A stretch of 64,000 bases of DNA, from assembly GCF_002874965.1 (NCBI RefSeq), contig NZ_CP025624.1, forward strand, positions 5,270,001 to 5,334,000, written 5' to 3'. Both the position numbers and the translations under genes were made by a program. Within the stretch, counting starts at the first letter, position 1. Every line of letters begins with the position of its first letter. The stretch comes from Pseudomonas sp. NC02. GTDB lineage: Bacteria > Pseudomonadota > Gammaproteobacteria > Pseudomonadales > Pseudomonadaceae. This document shows positions 17,414 to 25,927 of this stretch, piece by piece. The notes under the pieces are model-generated. The model had not been told where the DNA came from. It saw nothing but the letters and a program-made list of their open reading frames with translations, and searched no databases.

Positions 17414-18298
17414 TTATCTCACCGGCAAGCGCACATGCTGGCCCAACTGATCAAATAACGTCACCACCGAGCGCAAGGCCCGGCAATCGGGGCGCGTCAG
17501 CAGCCACAGGGCGGTGTCGTGCCCCACCAGCGGCGGGCTCAACGGTTGCAGGCCCGCGCCCAGCAGGTAATCCGGCAACGCGGCCACGCCGAGTCCCGCG
17601 CGCACCAGTTCGGTTACCGAAACCATGCTGTTGCAGCGATAGGCTGGCATCACTCCCGGCAAGTGCTGGCGCCGCCAGGTGACGGTGGGGTGATCCGGCA
17701 GGAAGTCATCCGGCGCGATCCAGTTCAGGGCCGCCAGTTCCTCCCCCGCATGCTGGCGGGCATAGTCGGCACTGGCGCACACCCGATACGACACCGTGCC
17801 CAGGCAACGTCCTACCAGATGCTCGGGCGGTGCCTTGGTCAGGCGCAGGGCGATATCCGCATCGCGGCGACTGAGGTTGGCGAAGTCATTGGACGTGCTC
17901 AGCTCCAGGGTCAGCGCCGGGTAACCCGGCATGAACTGCGCCAGGGCCGGCAGCAACAGTGACTGCAATACCGAGTCCGTGCACGTCAGGCGCACCGTAC
18001 CGCTGATCACTTCACCGCCCTGCTCCACTCCCACCCGTGCTGCCTCCAGCGCCTGTTCGGCACGTTCGGCCTGCTCGGCGAGGGTGGTGGCCAAGGTGGT
18101 GGGCAGGTAGCCGGCGCGGCTCTTTTCGAACAGCGTCTGGCCCAGTGCCGTCTCCAGCCGCCGCACCGCGCGAAACACCGTAGACACATCCACCCGCAGC
18201 AACGCCGCCGCCCGCGCGAGCGTGCCGCCGCGCACCAGGGCGAGGATCAGGGAAAGGTCTGGGTAGTCGATCTGATAGTGCGCCGCTGCATTGAACAT
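17414..18298 (-). CDS. LysR-family transcriptional regulator
   Basis: The start is taken at 18298 (294 residues); an upstream in-frame start at 18391 would run into the divergent gene. The HTH lies at residues 8-60, containing GGTLARAAALLRVDVSTVFRAVRRLE. The effector domain is of usual LysR size. It is divergent from the CTP-synthase-like amidotransferase gene, with two direct repeats in the 79-bp spacer, so it most likely controls that gene and the monooxygenase downstream. Confidence 0.92.
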   Translation of the reverse strand: MFNAAAHYQIDYPDLSLILALVRGGTLARAAALLRVDVSTVFRAVRRLETALGQTLFEKSRAGYLPTTLATTLAEQAERAEQALEAARVGVEQGGEVISGTVRLTCTDSVLQSLLLPALAQFMPGYPALTLELSTSNDFANLSRRDADIALRLTKAPPEHLVGRCLGTVSYRVCASADYARQHAGEELAALNWIAPDDFLPDHPTVTWRRQHLPGVMPAYRCNSMVSVTELVRAGLGVAALPDYLLGAGLQPLSPPLVGHDTALWLLTRPDCRALRSVVTLFDQLGQHVRLPVR

Positions 18299-18305
18299 GT
18301 GTGTT

Positions 18306-18335
18306 AACGCCAATATTGATTGCGTGAACGCCAAT
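18306..18335. promoter_or_regulatory. Direct repeats AACGCCAAT in LysR/amidotransferase spacer
   Basis: AACGCCAAT occurs at 18306-18314 and again at 18327-18335, spaced 21 bp or two helical turns. A CAATATTG palindrome overlaps the first copy, and a -10-like TATAGT lies at 18337-18342 for the rightward gene. This is a plausible binding region for the LysR protein. Confidence 0.45.
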
Positions 18336-18377
18336 CTATAGTGAGCGCCAGGACTCAACAAGCCACGGATACCCTCG

Positions 18378-19073
18378 ATGAATAAAACCACCCTGCACCT
18401 GGCCCTGATCGGCGACTACGATGCACAGGTCACCGCCCACCAGGCCATTCCCCTGGCGTTGCAACAGGCCGGCGCGGCGCTGGGCCTGACGGTGCGGTTC
18501 GACTGGCTGGCCACCGACACGATCAAATCCACCGAACAACTGCAGCACTACGACGGCTTCTGGTGCGTCCCCGCCAGCCCTTACCGTGATCTGGACGGCG
18601 CCCTGCTGGCCATCCGTTATGCCCGTGAACAGCGGCGCCCTTTCCTCGGCACCTGCGGCGGTTTTCAACACGCGGTGCTGGAATATGCCCGCAACGTGCT
18701 GGGCTGGGCCGACGCAGAACACGGCGAACTGGCTCCCGATTCGCCCCGTGCAGTACTCACGCCCCTGACCTGTGCGCTGGTGGAAGCGACCGACACCATC
18801 CGCTTGATGGCCTATACCCGCATCGCCGAGGCCTACGCCACCCTGGATATCCATGAAGGCTACCGTTGCCGCTATGGCATCAATCCAGACTTCGAAAGCG
18901 CATTGCTGGAAGCCGACCTGATTGCCAGCGGCCATGACTCGGCGGGTGACCTGCGGGCGGTGGAGTTGCTGGGCCATCCGTTTTTTGTCGCCACCCTGTT
19001 CCAGCCGGAACGTGCGGCGCTTAAAGACGTCACCCCGCCGCTGGCCATTGCGCTGCTGAAGGCCTGCGCATGA
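18378..19073 (+). CDS. CTP-synthase C-terminal-like class I glutamine amidotransferase homologue
   Basis: The 231-residue protein matches the glutaminase half of CTP synthase: IGDYDAQVTAHQAI at the start, the nucleophile elbow with Cys93 in FLGTCGGFQHAV, and HPFFVATLFQPE near residue 200-211. In true CTP synthases the last motif is FHPE; here His is Gln209, so the usual catalytic His is missing. There is no synthetase half. The gene overlaps the next by 4 bp (ATGA). The reaction is unknown, and ordinary glutamine hydrolysis is doubtful. Confidence 0.82.
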   Translation: MNKTTLHLALIGDYDAQVTAHQAIPLALQQAGAALGLTVRFDWLATDTIKSTEQLQHYDGFWCVPASPYRDLDGALLAIRYAREQRRPFLGTCGGFQHAVLEYARNVLGWADAEHGELAPDSPRAVLTPLTCALVEATDTIRLMAYTRIAEAYATLDIHEGYRCRYGINPDFESALLEADLIASGHDSAGDLRAVELLGHPFFVATLFQPERAALKDVTPPLAIALLKACA

Positions 19074-19393
19074 TCGCCAAGACACCCAAACCGCCGTACT
19101 ACGCCGTGGTGTTCAGTTCATTGCGCACTGAAGGTGACAACGGTTACGGACAAGCCGCCGACCGCATGCTGGAACTGGCCCGGCAACAACCCGGTTTTCT
19201 CGGCGTGGAATCGGCGCGCGGGGACGACGGGCTGGGTATCACGGTGTCCTACTGGAGCAGCGAAGCTGCGATCCTGGCCTGGAAGCAGCACGCCGAACAC
19301 ACTGAGGTGCGCGAACAGGGCCGCGCCACCTGGTACTCGGCGTGCCATACGCGGGTGTGCAAGGTGGAGCGGTCTTACGCGTTCGAGCGCTGA
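19070..19393 (+). CDS. Antibiotic-biosynthesis-monooxygenase-fold (ABM) protein
   Basis: The 107-residue protein has the dimeric alpha/beta ABM pattern: YYAVVFSSLR, then QPGFLGVESARG...GITVSYWSSEAAILAWKQHAEH. The final WYSACHTRVCKVERSY strand is typical of YgiN/ABM-type proteins. Members include cofactor-free monooxygenases and stress proteins. It is translationally coupled to the amidotransferase homologue by an ATGA overlap, so the two probably work together under the divergent LysR. Confidence 0.85.
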   Translation: MIAKTPKPPYYAVVFSSLRTEGDNGYGQAADRMLELARQQPGFLGVESARGDDGLGITVSYWSSEAAILAWKQHAEHTEVREQGRATWYSACHTRVCKVERSYAFER

Positions 19394-19421
19394 AACCTCA
19401 GCCCGTGTAAAACACTTAATG

Positions 19422-19518
19422 TGGACAAGGGAGGCTCTGTGGTGAGGGCGCTTGCTGTAGTGAGGGAGCTCCCTCACCACAGCAAGCCTCCTGCCACAGC
19501 AAGCTCCCTAGCCACAAA
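19422..19518. repeat. Palindromic repeat block, GTGAGGGAGCT type
   Basis: Short inverted copies built around AGCTTGCTGTGGTGAGGGAGC and its complement fill the spacer between the ABM gene and the convergent DUF2025 gene. The same units recur at 56628-56885 and 58866-58962. It is a different family from the REP doublets elsewhere in the window. Confidence 0.75.
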
Positions 19519-19548
19519 AAGCGCTCCAGCCGCAGGGCTATGCGGCAC

Positions 19549-19872
19549 TCAACTGACCAGACTGCGCACCGCACTGATCTGTGGAATCTCCACCCGACGC
19601 ATGTACACCCGCAGCGGTTCCGTGATGTTGATGCGATCGTCGATGTTCTGGTCCAGCAACAACTGGATCCGCTCGCGGGACAAGGTCATGGCCTGCCCGT
19701 CGACCGGCAGCCAGACAAACTCGGCGGTTGGGATAATGCCGTCATCGGCCACGTCCATGCCGAAGGAGTCTTCGCTGAAACGGACGATGTACTGGCCAGT
19801 CTTGCGGTTCAGGCCGACAAAACCCTGGAGTTGGTCGGCGGCCTGGCAGATAAGCTCGGAGGTGATGCGCAT
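19549..19872 (-). CDS. DUF2025 family protein
   Basis: I choose the ATG at 19872 (GAGG 6-9 bases upstream) over the one 12 bases earlier. The 107-residue product begins MRITSELICQAADQLQGFVG and contains KTGQYIVRFSEDSFGMDVADD, which I recognise as the DUF2025 family of small pseudomonad proteins. The function is unknown. It is a small soluble alpha/beta protein with no signal peptide, standing alone between a repeat block and glpQ. Confidence 0.85.
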   Translation of the reverse strand: MRITSELICQAADQLQGFVGLNRKTGQYIVRFSEDSFGMDVADDGIIPTAEFVWLPVDGQAMTLSRERIQLLLDQNIDDRINITEPLRVYMRRVEIPQISAVRSLVS

Positions 19873-20104
19873 GGTAAACCTCACTGAAAAGTCCTACTTG
19901 GACTGGAAAGATGGTTTACACGCGTGGCAGGAAAATCTGCCCTCTGATGGGGCAATTCAAGGCAAGAGTACTGCATCGCACCGCACAAAAGTGCAGAAAA
20001 ATGGCCGGTGAACACGTTAATGTCGGTTTGGTGATAGCGCCATTCGCAAGCAATTGTTAAAAAGGAGCCCTTCTCAAAGTTACCTCCACGAAAGGACTTC
20101 GCAT

Positions 20105-21232
20105 ATGCCTGTCACGTTTACCAAGAGTGCCCTGCTGCTGGCCCTGATGCTGGGCCTTGGCCACGCACAGGCGGCAAGCCCGATCAGCCCTACCGAATTG
20201 GCCACCAACGAAGGCATTCCGCACCCCGCCGTGATTGCCCACCGTGGCGCCTCCTTCGATGCACCGGAATCCACCGCCGCCGCCTACAAAGTCGCGCGCG
20301 ACCTGGGTGCCGACTACCTGGAGATGGACCTGCAGCGCAGCAAGGACGGCGTACTCTTCGCCCTGCATGACAACAACCTGCAACGCACCACCGACGTCGC
20401 CACCAAGTTCCCGGAGCGCAAGGACAGCCCGGCCAACGAATTCACCTGGGCCGAGCTTAAAACCCTGGACGCCGGCAGCTGGTTCAACGCCGCCTACCCG
20501 GACCGTGCCCGCCCGGGCTTCGTCGGCCTGAAAATTCTCAGCCTGGACGAAATCATCAAGATCGCCGAAGGCAACCCGCAGCACAAACCCGGCCTGTACA
20601 TCGAAACCAAAGAGCCGAAGCAATTCCCGGGCATCGAGGCCGACCTGAAGAACAAGCTGCTGGATAAAGGCTGGTTGAGCTCCACCGGCTCCAACCAGGC
20701 CCAGAAAAACATCGGCGTCGGCCAGGGCAAGGGCCGCGTGGTGCTGCAAACCTTTGAGAAAGACAGCCTGAAAGAACTGCAAAAAGAGATGCCCAACACC
20801 CCGAAAATCCTGCTGTTGTGGGTAGGTGAAGGCAGCATCGAACCGAAATCCAAGGTGCCCTTCGCCGAGTCCGGCGAGCCGAGCAAAGCCGCCTACTACG
20901 CCAAGCAGGAGCCGAAGGACGCCGCCGAGTTCGAAAAATGGATCGACGAGGCCAAGAGCCTGGGCGCCATCGGTACCGGCCCTTCGGCACAGCTGACCAA
21001 CCTGGGCGACCAGAGCTATTCCGACCTGGTCAAACCCGAGATGAACCAGTTGACCCACGACAAGGGCTTGCTGGTGCACGTGTACACCGTGGATGAGCCG
21101 GTGGACTTCGACAAGGTCATGAAAGCCGGCGTCGATGGCATCTTCACCAACCGCGCTGCCGAACTGCTGAAGTACTACAAGCGCTGGCCGTCCTCGAGTG
21201 TGGCCGACCTGCTGCAGGACAACGGTTACTGA
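20105..21232 (+). CDS. glpQ: Periplasmic glycerophosphodiester phosphodiesterase
   Basis: The start is the ATG at 20105 with AAAGGA upstream. The 375-residue precursor has a Sec signal peptide (residues 1-21, ending GHAQA). The GDPD catalytic core is clear: VIAHRGASFDAPESTAAAY with the His-Arg pair, the metal-binding YLEMDLQ, and LHDNNLQRTTD. This size and periplasmic location match GlpQ, which splits glycerophosphodiesters into glycerol-3-phosphate and an alcohol. An AraC-type gene begins at the next base after its stop. Confidence 0.92.
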   Translation: MPVTFTKSALLLALMLGLGHAQAASPISPTELATNEGIPHPAVIAHRGASFDAPESTAAAYKVARDLGADYLEMDLQRSKDGVLFALHDNNLQRTTDVATKFPERKDSPANEFTWAELKTLDAGSWFNAAYPDRARPGFVGLKILSLDEIIKIAEGNPQHKPGLYIETKEPKQFPGIEADLKNKLLDKGWLSSTGSNQAQKNIGVGQGKGRVVLQTFEKDSLKELQKEMPNTPKILLLWVGEGSIEPKSKVPFAESGEPSKAAYYAKQEPKDAAEFEKWIDEAKSLGAIGTGPSAQLTNLGDQSYSDLVKPEMNQLTHDKGLLVHVYTVDEPVDFDKVMKAGVDGIFTNRAAELLKYYKRWPSSSVADLLQDNGY

Positions 21233-21910
21233 GTGAGCCCCGAATGGTCAGGTCGCCTGTGGCTGGGGCCTGACTACGGGCTGATCCAGGGCATACCGGG
21301 GCGCACCGCGTCCCATGCACACTATGCCCATCAGCTGATGTTCTCCGCGGGCGGGCCGGTCACGGCCAGCCTCGATGGCCGTGCCATCACGGCCCATCGC
21401 CTGTTTATCCCGTCCAGAATGCCCCACGCCATCCTCCACTCCCACGGTGAGGTGTTGATGGTGTATGCCGAACCCGGCGCCTTTGACTTCGACTCTTTGC
21501 AGGCCGCCCTGGCCGACAGTGAACGGTCCCTGGAAGCACTCGAGCGCACGCTGCGCCAATTGCCGAGACGCGCACTGGAAGATGCCAGGGTGGGGCGCGC
21601 GCTGTCGGCGCTGGATCAGCAACTGAGTGGCAAGGTCTCGGCCCAAGCCCTGGCGCAGGCGGCGCACGTTTCGTTAAGCCAGCTGGAACGTTTGTTCGCC
21701 AACCAACTGGGTTTGCCGGTACGTCGCCTGGTGTTGTGGCGGCGCTTGCGAGTGGCGCTGGGACTGGCGCTCGGCGGCAGCCCCCTGACCGAGGCTGCAC
21801 ATGGCGCCGGGTTCGCCGATTCGGCGCACTTTTCCCGGACCATGAAGCAACTATTTGGCGTCACGGCCGGGGCGTCGTTGCGCAACCTGAACGTACGAAT
21901 CCTCGACTAG
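21233..21910 (+). CDS. AraC-family regulator
   Basis: The GTG start follows the glpQ TGA without a gap, so translation is coupled. The 225-residue product has a small cupin-like N-terminal part (HAHYAHQLMFSAGG) and an AraC HTH in the last 100 residues (AAHVSLSQLERLFANQLGLPV and EAAHGAGFADSAHFSRTMKQLF). Coupling to glpQ is unusual for an AraC regulator and suggests a shared response. Its 3' end overlaps the convergent sterol desaturase gene by 60 bp. Confidence 0.85.
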   Translation: MSPEWSGRLWLGPDYGLIQGIPGRTASHAHYAHQLMFSAGGPVTASLDGRAITAHRLFIPSRMPHAILHSHGEVLMVYAEPGAFDFDSLQAALADSERSLEALERTLRQLPRRALEDARVGRALSALDQQLSGKVSAQALAQAAHVSLSQLERLFANQLGLPVRRLVLWRRLRVALGLALGGSPLTEAAHGAGFADSAHFSRTMKQLFGVTAGASLRNLNVRILD

Positions 21911-22780
21911 ACCCGCGGGAACCGGCGGCTCCTTGCTCAATTGCACCGTCCTGAACGGGTCGCGCAACTGCGCCACATACTCCCGCGGAAAATCCGGCCG
22001 GCTGCCAATCCCCAAGTCGCCCTGCCCCATTCGATAGTCATGGCTGTAAAACGCCGTGCCCAAGAGCCAATCCCACAGATTGAAAAACAAGCCGAAATTC
22101 ACATCCCCAGCCCGGCCATATTTCATGTGATGAAAACGATGCACCGGCGCCCAGGCGAACACCCAGCGCAGCGGCCCCAGGCGCATGTCGACATTGGAAT
22201 GCTGCAACAGCAGCTGCACGGCAATCGCCAGGGCCAGCAGCAGCGCCACCTCCGTGGGAATGCCCAGCAGGATCAACGGCGTCAACCCGGCCGTGGCTTC
22301 CAGCATCTGGTGCAACGGATGCTTCATCAAGCCATTGAAGCCATACAGCCGTTGCACGCTGTGGTGCACCGCGTGCAGGCGCCACAAGGCAGCGACTCGG
22401 TGGCTGGCGTAATGCATCAGGGTGATGCCCGCATCGGCAATGAAGATCGCCAGCAGCAATTGCGCCCAGAGCGGCCACGCCCGCGGCCATACACCGTCGA
22501 CGGCCAACAGCGCGGTCAGCACCGGCAAGATCAACAAGCCCGCCGCATTGAGGCCCTCATTGACCAACGCGTGAATCAAGTCGCGACGACGATCACCCTG
22601 GTTGCGATTCCACTGCGGCTCATAGGGCAACCACCACTCGGCGATAAACGACACCGCCACCGCCAGAACAAATACCAGCCCCAGCCACTGCAGCGCATCC
22701 CTCTGCACCAGCCACAGCGCCCACCCGATAAACCCCGCCCAGAACAAGGGCGCATACACCCAGGCCATTAACTGTTTCAT
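21851..22780 (-). CDS. Sterol desaturase / fatty acid hydroxylase superfamily protein
   Basis: The start at 22780 has a strong GGAGG 5 bases upstream; an earlier in-frame start at 22849 lacks one. The 309-residue membrane protein has the three histidine clusters of the di-iron superfamily: HYASHR, LHAVHHS and HRFHHM. They are set between hydrophobic helices at the N-terminus and middle. Enzymes of this superfamily oxidise lipid chains or sterols using O2. The bacterial substrate is unknown. Its C-terminal 19 codons overlap the convergent AraC-type gene. Confidence 0.9.
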   Translation of the reverse strand: MKQLMAWVYAPLFWAGFIGWALWLVQRDALQWLGLVFVLAVAVSFIAEWWLPYEPQWNRNQGDRRRDLIHALVNEGLNAAGLLILPVLTALLAVDGVWPRAWPLWAQLLLAIFIADAGITLMHYASHRVAALWRLHAVHHSVQRLYGFNGLMKHPLHQMLEATAGLTPLILLGIPTEVALLLALAIAVQLLLQHSNVDMRLGPLRWVFAWAPVHRFHHMKYGRAGDVNFGLFFNLWDWLLGTAFYSHDYRMGQGDLGIGSRPDFPREYVAQLRDPFRTVQLSKEPPVPAGLVEDSYVQVAQRRPGRDAK

Positions 22781-22920
22781 CTGTGCCTCCCGTAAGTGAG
22801 ACGCCAGCATGAAACCCCGCACTCGCCGCCGATTGAACAAACGGCGCAATCTTAAGGGTGAGTTAAGTTGCGCTGGTTAACCTGATCCCACTTAAACAGC
22901 TCACCCCAAAGGATCACACC

Positions 22921-23226
22921 ATGAAAAACCTGACCGCTCTGTTCGCTGCTGCCGCCTTGACCCTTACCGCCGGTTTGGCCCAGGCCGATGTTCGCCCGGA
23001 CCAGATTCCGAGCCTGCTCAAGTCCGGTGCCGTGATGGATTTTGAAAAGCTCAACGCCAAGGCCGTGGCCCAGCACAAAGGCGCCACCATCGTTGACACC
23101 GAACTGGAAGACAAAGCCGGCCGCCTGGTCTACGAGACCGAACTGCGTGACACCAGCAACGTGAAGTGGGACGTGAAGCTGGATGCCAAGACCGGCGAAG
23201 TCCTGGAAAACAAGCAAGACACTTGA
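22921..23226 (+). CDS. Small periplasmic PepSY-domain protein
   Basis: The 101-residue protein has a clean signal peptide (MKNLTALFAAAALTLTAGLAQA) and a single PepSY domain. The domain ends in the family pattern YETELRD...WDVKLDAKTGEVLENKQD. AAAGGATC precedes the ATG. PepSY proteins of this size are often linked to divalent-metal or envelope-stress two-component systems; a sensor kinase follows, but behind a strong terminator. Confidence 0.9.
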   Translation: MKNLTALFAAAALTLTAGLAQADVRPDQIPSLLKSGAVMDFEKLNAKAVAQHKGATIVDTELEDKAGRLVYETELRDTSNVKWDVKLDAKTGEVLENKQDT

Positions 23227-23242
23227 GTTGAACCGCAAAAAC

Positions 23243-23274
23243 GCCGCGCCGCCTTCGGGCCGCGCGGCTTTTTT
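23243..23274 (+). terminator. Intrinsic terminator after PepSY gene
   Basis: A GC-rich stem (GCCGCGC/GCGCGGC) with a 12-base loop is followed by six T residues, 17 bases after the PepSY stop. It is the clearest rho-independent terminator in the window. Confidence 0.9.
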
Positions 23275-23315
23275 ATGCGCGCTCGTCGCCCAGAAGAGCA
23301 ATTAGTCTAATTAGC

Positions 23316-24587
23316 GTGAACGAATTTGTACCTTACGCCGCCAAGCTCGCTAGAATCCCAACCATCAGCCAAGGCACAACGCCAGCAGCATCAGGACCGG
23401 AACCGTTCGCCATGGGGCAAAAAGCCGTCGACATTGCCACCATTGGCAGAATCAGCGCCGTCCCGGCGATTCTCCAGGTAGTCAGCGAGATGACCGGCTT
23501 GCGTTTTGCGGCCGTGGCCCGGGTCACCGACGATTCCTGGACCGCCTGCGCCGTGCGCGACCAACTGGACTTTGGCCTGCCCGTGGGTGGCGAGCTGGAC
23601 CTGACCACCACCCTGTGCCACGAAATACGCGACTCCCACGTCTCGATCGTGATCGACAAAGCCAGCGAAGACCCGCTGTACCGCGACCACCACACGCCGC
23701 GCATCTACCACTTTGAAAGCTACATCTCGGTGCCGGTGTTCCGCACCGACGGGCGTTTCTTCGGAACCATCTGTGCCCTGGACCCGAACCCGGCGCAACT
23801 GCGCAGCAGCACCATCCAGTCGACCATGGAGTCGTTTGCCCGGGTGCTGTCGCTGCAGATCGAAGCCGAAGAAAGCCTCCAGCAGACCGAAGCCGACCTG
23901 CAGCAGGAGCGGGAAACCGCCGAACTGCGCGAACAATTCATCGCCGTGCTCGGCCACGACCTGCGCAACCCGCTGTTCGCCATCAACGTCGGCGCCGAAC
24001 GCCTGCTGCGCAAACACCCGGACCCGGCCACCGACACCCTGGTGCGGCACATGCTGGCCAGCGGCCGCCGCGCCTCGCAACTGGTGGAGGACGTACTGGA
24101 CTTTGCCCGCGGGCGAATGGGCAGCGGCATCCCGGTGAACATCAGTGAATGCACTGGGCTTGAAGACACTTTGCAGCATGTGGTGGAAGAGGTGCAGCAC
24201 GTCCATCCAAAGCGGCTGATTCACGCCCGCATCGGCAATCTCAAGGGTGTGAAAGGCGACCGCGAGCGGCTGGCGCAACTGCTCTCCAACCTGGTGGCCA
24301 ACGCCATCAGCCACGGCAGTCCCGAAGGGCCGGTTGAGGTCAGTGCGCAGGTCAACGCCGGCACGTTTGAGTTAACGGTGAAAAACCTTGGGCTGATCAG
24401 TGAGCAAGCCATGCCGCTGCTGTTCCAGCCCTACTCCCGACCGACGGGCGCCTTGCCCCAGGCCGGGCTGGGCCTGGGTTTGTACATCGTCAAACAGATT
24501 GCCGACGCCCATGGCGGGCGGCTGGAAGTGTCTTCGAGCGAGCAGGGCGGCACGGTGTTCAGCTTCAGTTTGCCCGCAGGCGATTGA
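23316..24587 (+). CDS. Soluble GAF-domain sensor histidine kinase
   Basis: The product has 423 residues from a GTG start; an ATG at 23412 is an alternative start. There is no membrane helix. The GAF domain spans about residues 40-185 (FAAVARVTDDSWTACAV...YISVPVFRTDGRFFGTICALD). It is followed by a HisKA domain with His214 in VLGHDLRNPL, and an HATPase domain with LSNLVANAISHG and AGLGLGLYIVKQIADAHGG. It is cytoplasmic and has no adjacent response regulator, so its partner lies elsewhere. The GAF signal is unknown. Confidence 0.9.
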   Translation: MNEFVPYAAKLARIPTISQGTTPAASGPEPFAMGQKAVDIATIGRISAVPAILQVVSEMTGLRFAAVARVTDDSWTACAVRDQLDFGLPVGGELDLTTTLCHEIRDSHVSIVIDKASEDPLYRDHHTPRIYHFESYISVPVFRTDGRFFGTICALDPNPAQLRSSTIQSTMESFARVLSLQIEAEESLQQTEADLQQERETAELREQFIAVLGHDLRNPLFAINVGAERLLRKHPDPATDTLVRHMLASGRRASQLVEDVLDFARGRMGSGIPVNISECTGLEDTLQHVVEEVQHVHPKRLIHARIGNLKGVKGDRERLAQLLSNLVANAISHGSPEGPVEVSAQVNAGTFELTVKNLGLISEQAMPLLFQPYSRPTGALPQAGLGLGLYIVKQIADAHGGRLEVSSSEQGGTVFSFSLPAGD

Positions 24588-24687
24588 CGGCCACCTCAAA
24601 CCGTCACAAAACCGTCAAATCCTGTTGCCATGATGCGCTCAAGTGAACCTGTGAAATTTCCTACAGGCACTTTCCCTGCGAGCCTCC

Positions 24688-25710
24688 ATGAACCACAGCA
24701 TCGACCACAGCCACCAGGACTCAGACCTGTTTGGCTTGCTCTACGGTTTTCGTTTCCGCCCCGGTGAAAAGGGCGAACAGATAGATTCAGCCACTGCCCT
24801 TGCGGCCTTGCAGCAACCCGGAGACCCCAACGAATTTCTCTGGCTGCATTTGAACCTGGCCCACGCCGCCTGTGAGCGCTGGATGCAGGCGCACCTGAAC
24901 CTGCCGGAAGAATTCTTCGAAGCCTTGCACGAAGGCTCACGCTCCACCCGCATCGAACACGTGGACTCAGCCTTGCTGGCGGTGGTCAACGACGTGGTCT
25001 TCAACTTCAGCAGCATGGTGTCTTCAGACATTTCCACCTTATGGGTGTGCGCCCGCAGTCGGCTGCTGATCAGCGCGCGCCTGCAACCGCTGCATTCGGT
25101 GGACAAGCTGCGCTCGTCGGTTAAGGCCGGTGAACACTTTCGCTCGCCGCTGGAACTGTTGGTGCATTTGCTGCGGGACCAGGGCGAGGTGCTGACACAG
25201 ATCGTGCGCAAGACCAGCCTCAGCGTCGACCAGATCGAGGACCAGTTGCTGTCGTCACGCCTGTCCACCAACCGCGCCGAACTGGGTGCCGCGCGCCGGG
25301 TGCTGGTGCGCCTGCAACGGTTGCTGGCGCTGGAGCCCGGCTCGTTGCTGCGGCTGCTCAATCGTCCGCCCCAGTGGCTGCAGAAGGAAGACGTGAAAGA
25401 GCTGCGCAAATCCACCGAGGAGTTTGCGCTGATCATCAACGACCTGATGGCGTTGGGTGAGCGCATCAAGCTGCTGCAGGAAGAGATCGCCGCCAACCTC
25501 AACGAACAGAGCAACCGCACGTTGTTCACCCTGACCGTGGTCACGGTGCTGGCGTTGCCGATCAACATCATTGCCGGTTTTTTTGGCATGAACGTTGGTG
25601 GTGTGCCGCTTTCTACAGACCCTGAAGGCTTCTGGATTCTGGTGGCGCTGGTGGCAACATTCACCCTGATTGCCGGACGCTGGGCGTTTCGCAAGCGCAA
25701 GGATTATTGA
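24688..25710 (+). CDS. zntB: CorA-family transporter, ZntB-like
   Basis: The product has 340 residues: a long soluble helical domain and two C-terminal membrane helices at about 280-335. Between the helices is the signature loop GMNVGGVPL, the GMN motif of CorA channels. The length and the N-terminal half match ZntB, a pentameric zinc (and proton) transporter, better than CorA proper. It is monocistronic; a REP doublet follows. Confidence 0.88.
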   Translation: MNHSIDHSHQDSDLFGLLYGFRFRPGEKGEQIDSATALAALQQPGDPNEFLWLHLNLAHAACERWMQAHLNLPEEFFEALHEGSRSTRIEHVDSALLAVVNDVVFNFSSMVSSDISTLWVCARSRLLISARLQPLHSVDKLRSSVKAGEHFRSPLELLVHLLRDQGEVLTQIVRKTSLSVDQIEDQLLSSRLSTNRAELGAARRVLVRLQRLLALEPGSLLRLLNRPPQWLQKEDVKELRKSTEEFALIINDLMALGERIKLLQEEIAANLNEQSNRTLFTLTVVTVLALPINIIAGFFGMNVGGVPLSTDPEGFWILVALVATFTLIAGRWAFRKRKDY

Positions 25711-25729
25711 ATTTGAAATGCGATCAAGT

Positions 25730-25800
25730 GTGGGAGCTGGCTTGCCTGCGATAGCGGTGGTGACTGATACACCGCTATCGCAGGCAAGCCAGCTCCCACA
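25730..25800. repeat. REP doublet, GAGCTGGCTTGCCTGCG type
   Basis: Arms GTGGGAGCTGGCTTGCCTGC and the exact reverse complement are joined by atagcggtggtgactgatac-like sequence. The same element occurs at 35707 and 54095. Confidence 0.9.
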
Positions 25801-25927
25801 TTTTATCGGCGGTGTTTTATAGACCGGCGGCAACTTCAATTCCCTAAACACTGATTTGCCGCAGCATCTCTGTAACATTCTGCAACGATCATGACGGATA
25901 TCCTCCCTCAACACTGGATGTTCCGGC

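Noticed and set aside
18670..18690. Possible selenocysteine site in the CTP-synthase-like protein
   Set aside because: Some relatives are listed as selenoprotein-like, but the codon at the nucleophile position (Cys93) is TGC, ordinary Cys, with no in-frame TGA.
25870..25886. Pho-box-like CTGTAAC-ATT-CTGCAAC upstream of the phosphate transporter
   Set aside because: The repeat spacing is 10 rather than the usual 11 bases and the second half is a poor match; Pit-type carriers are usually not PhoB-controlled.
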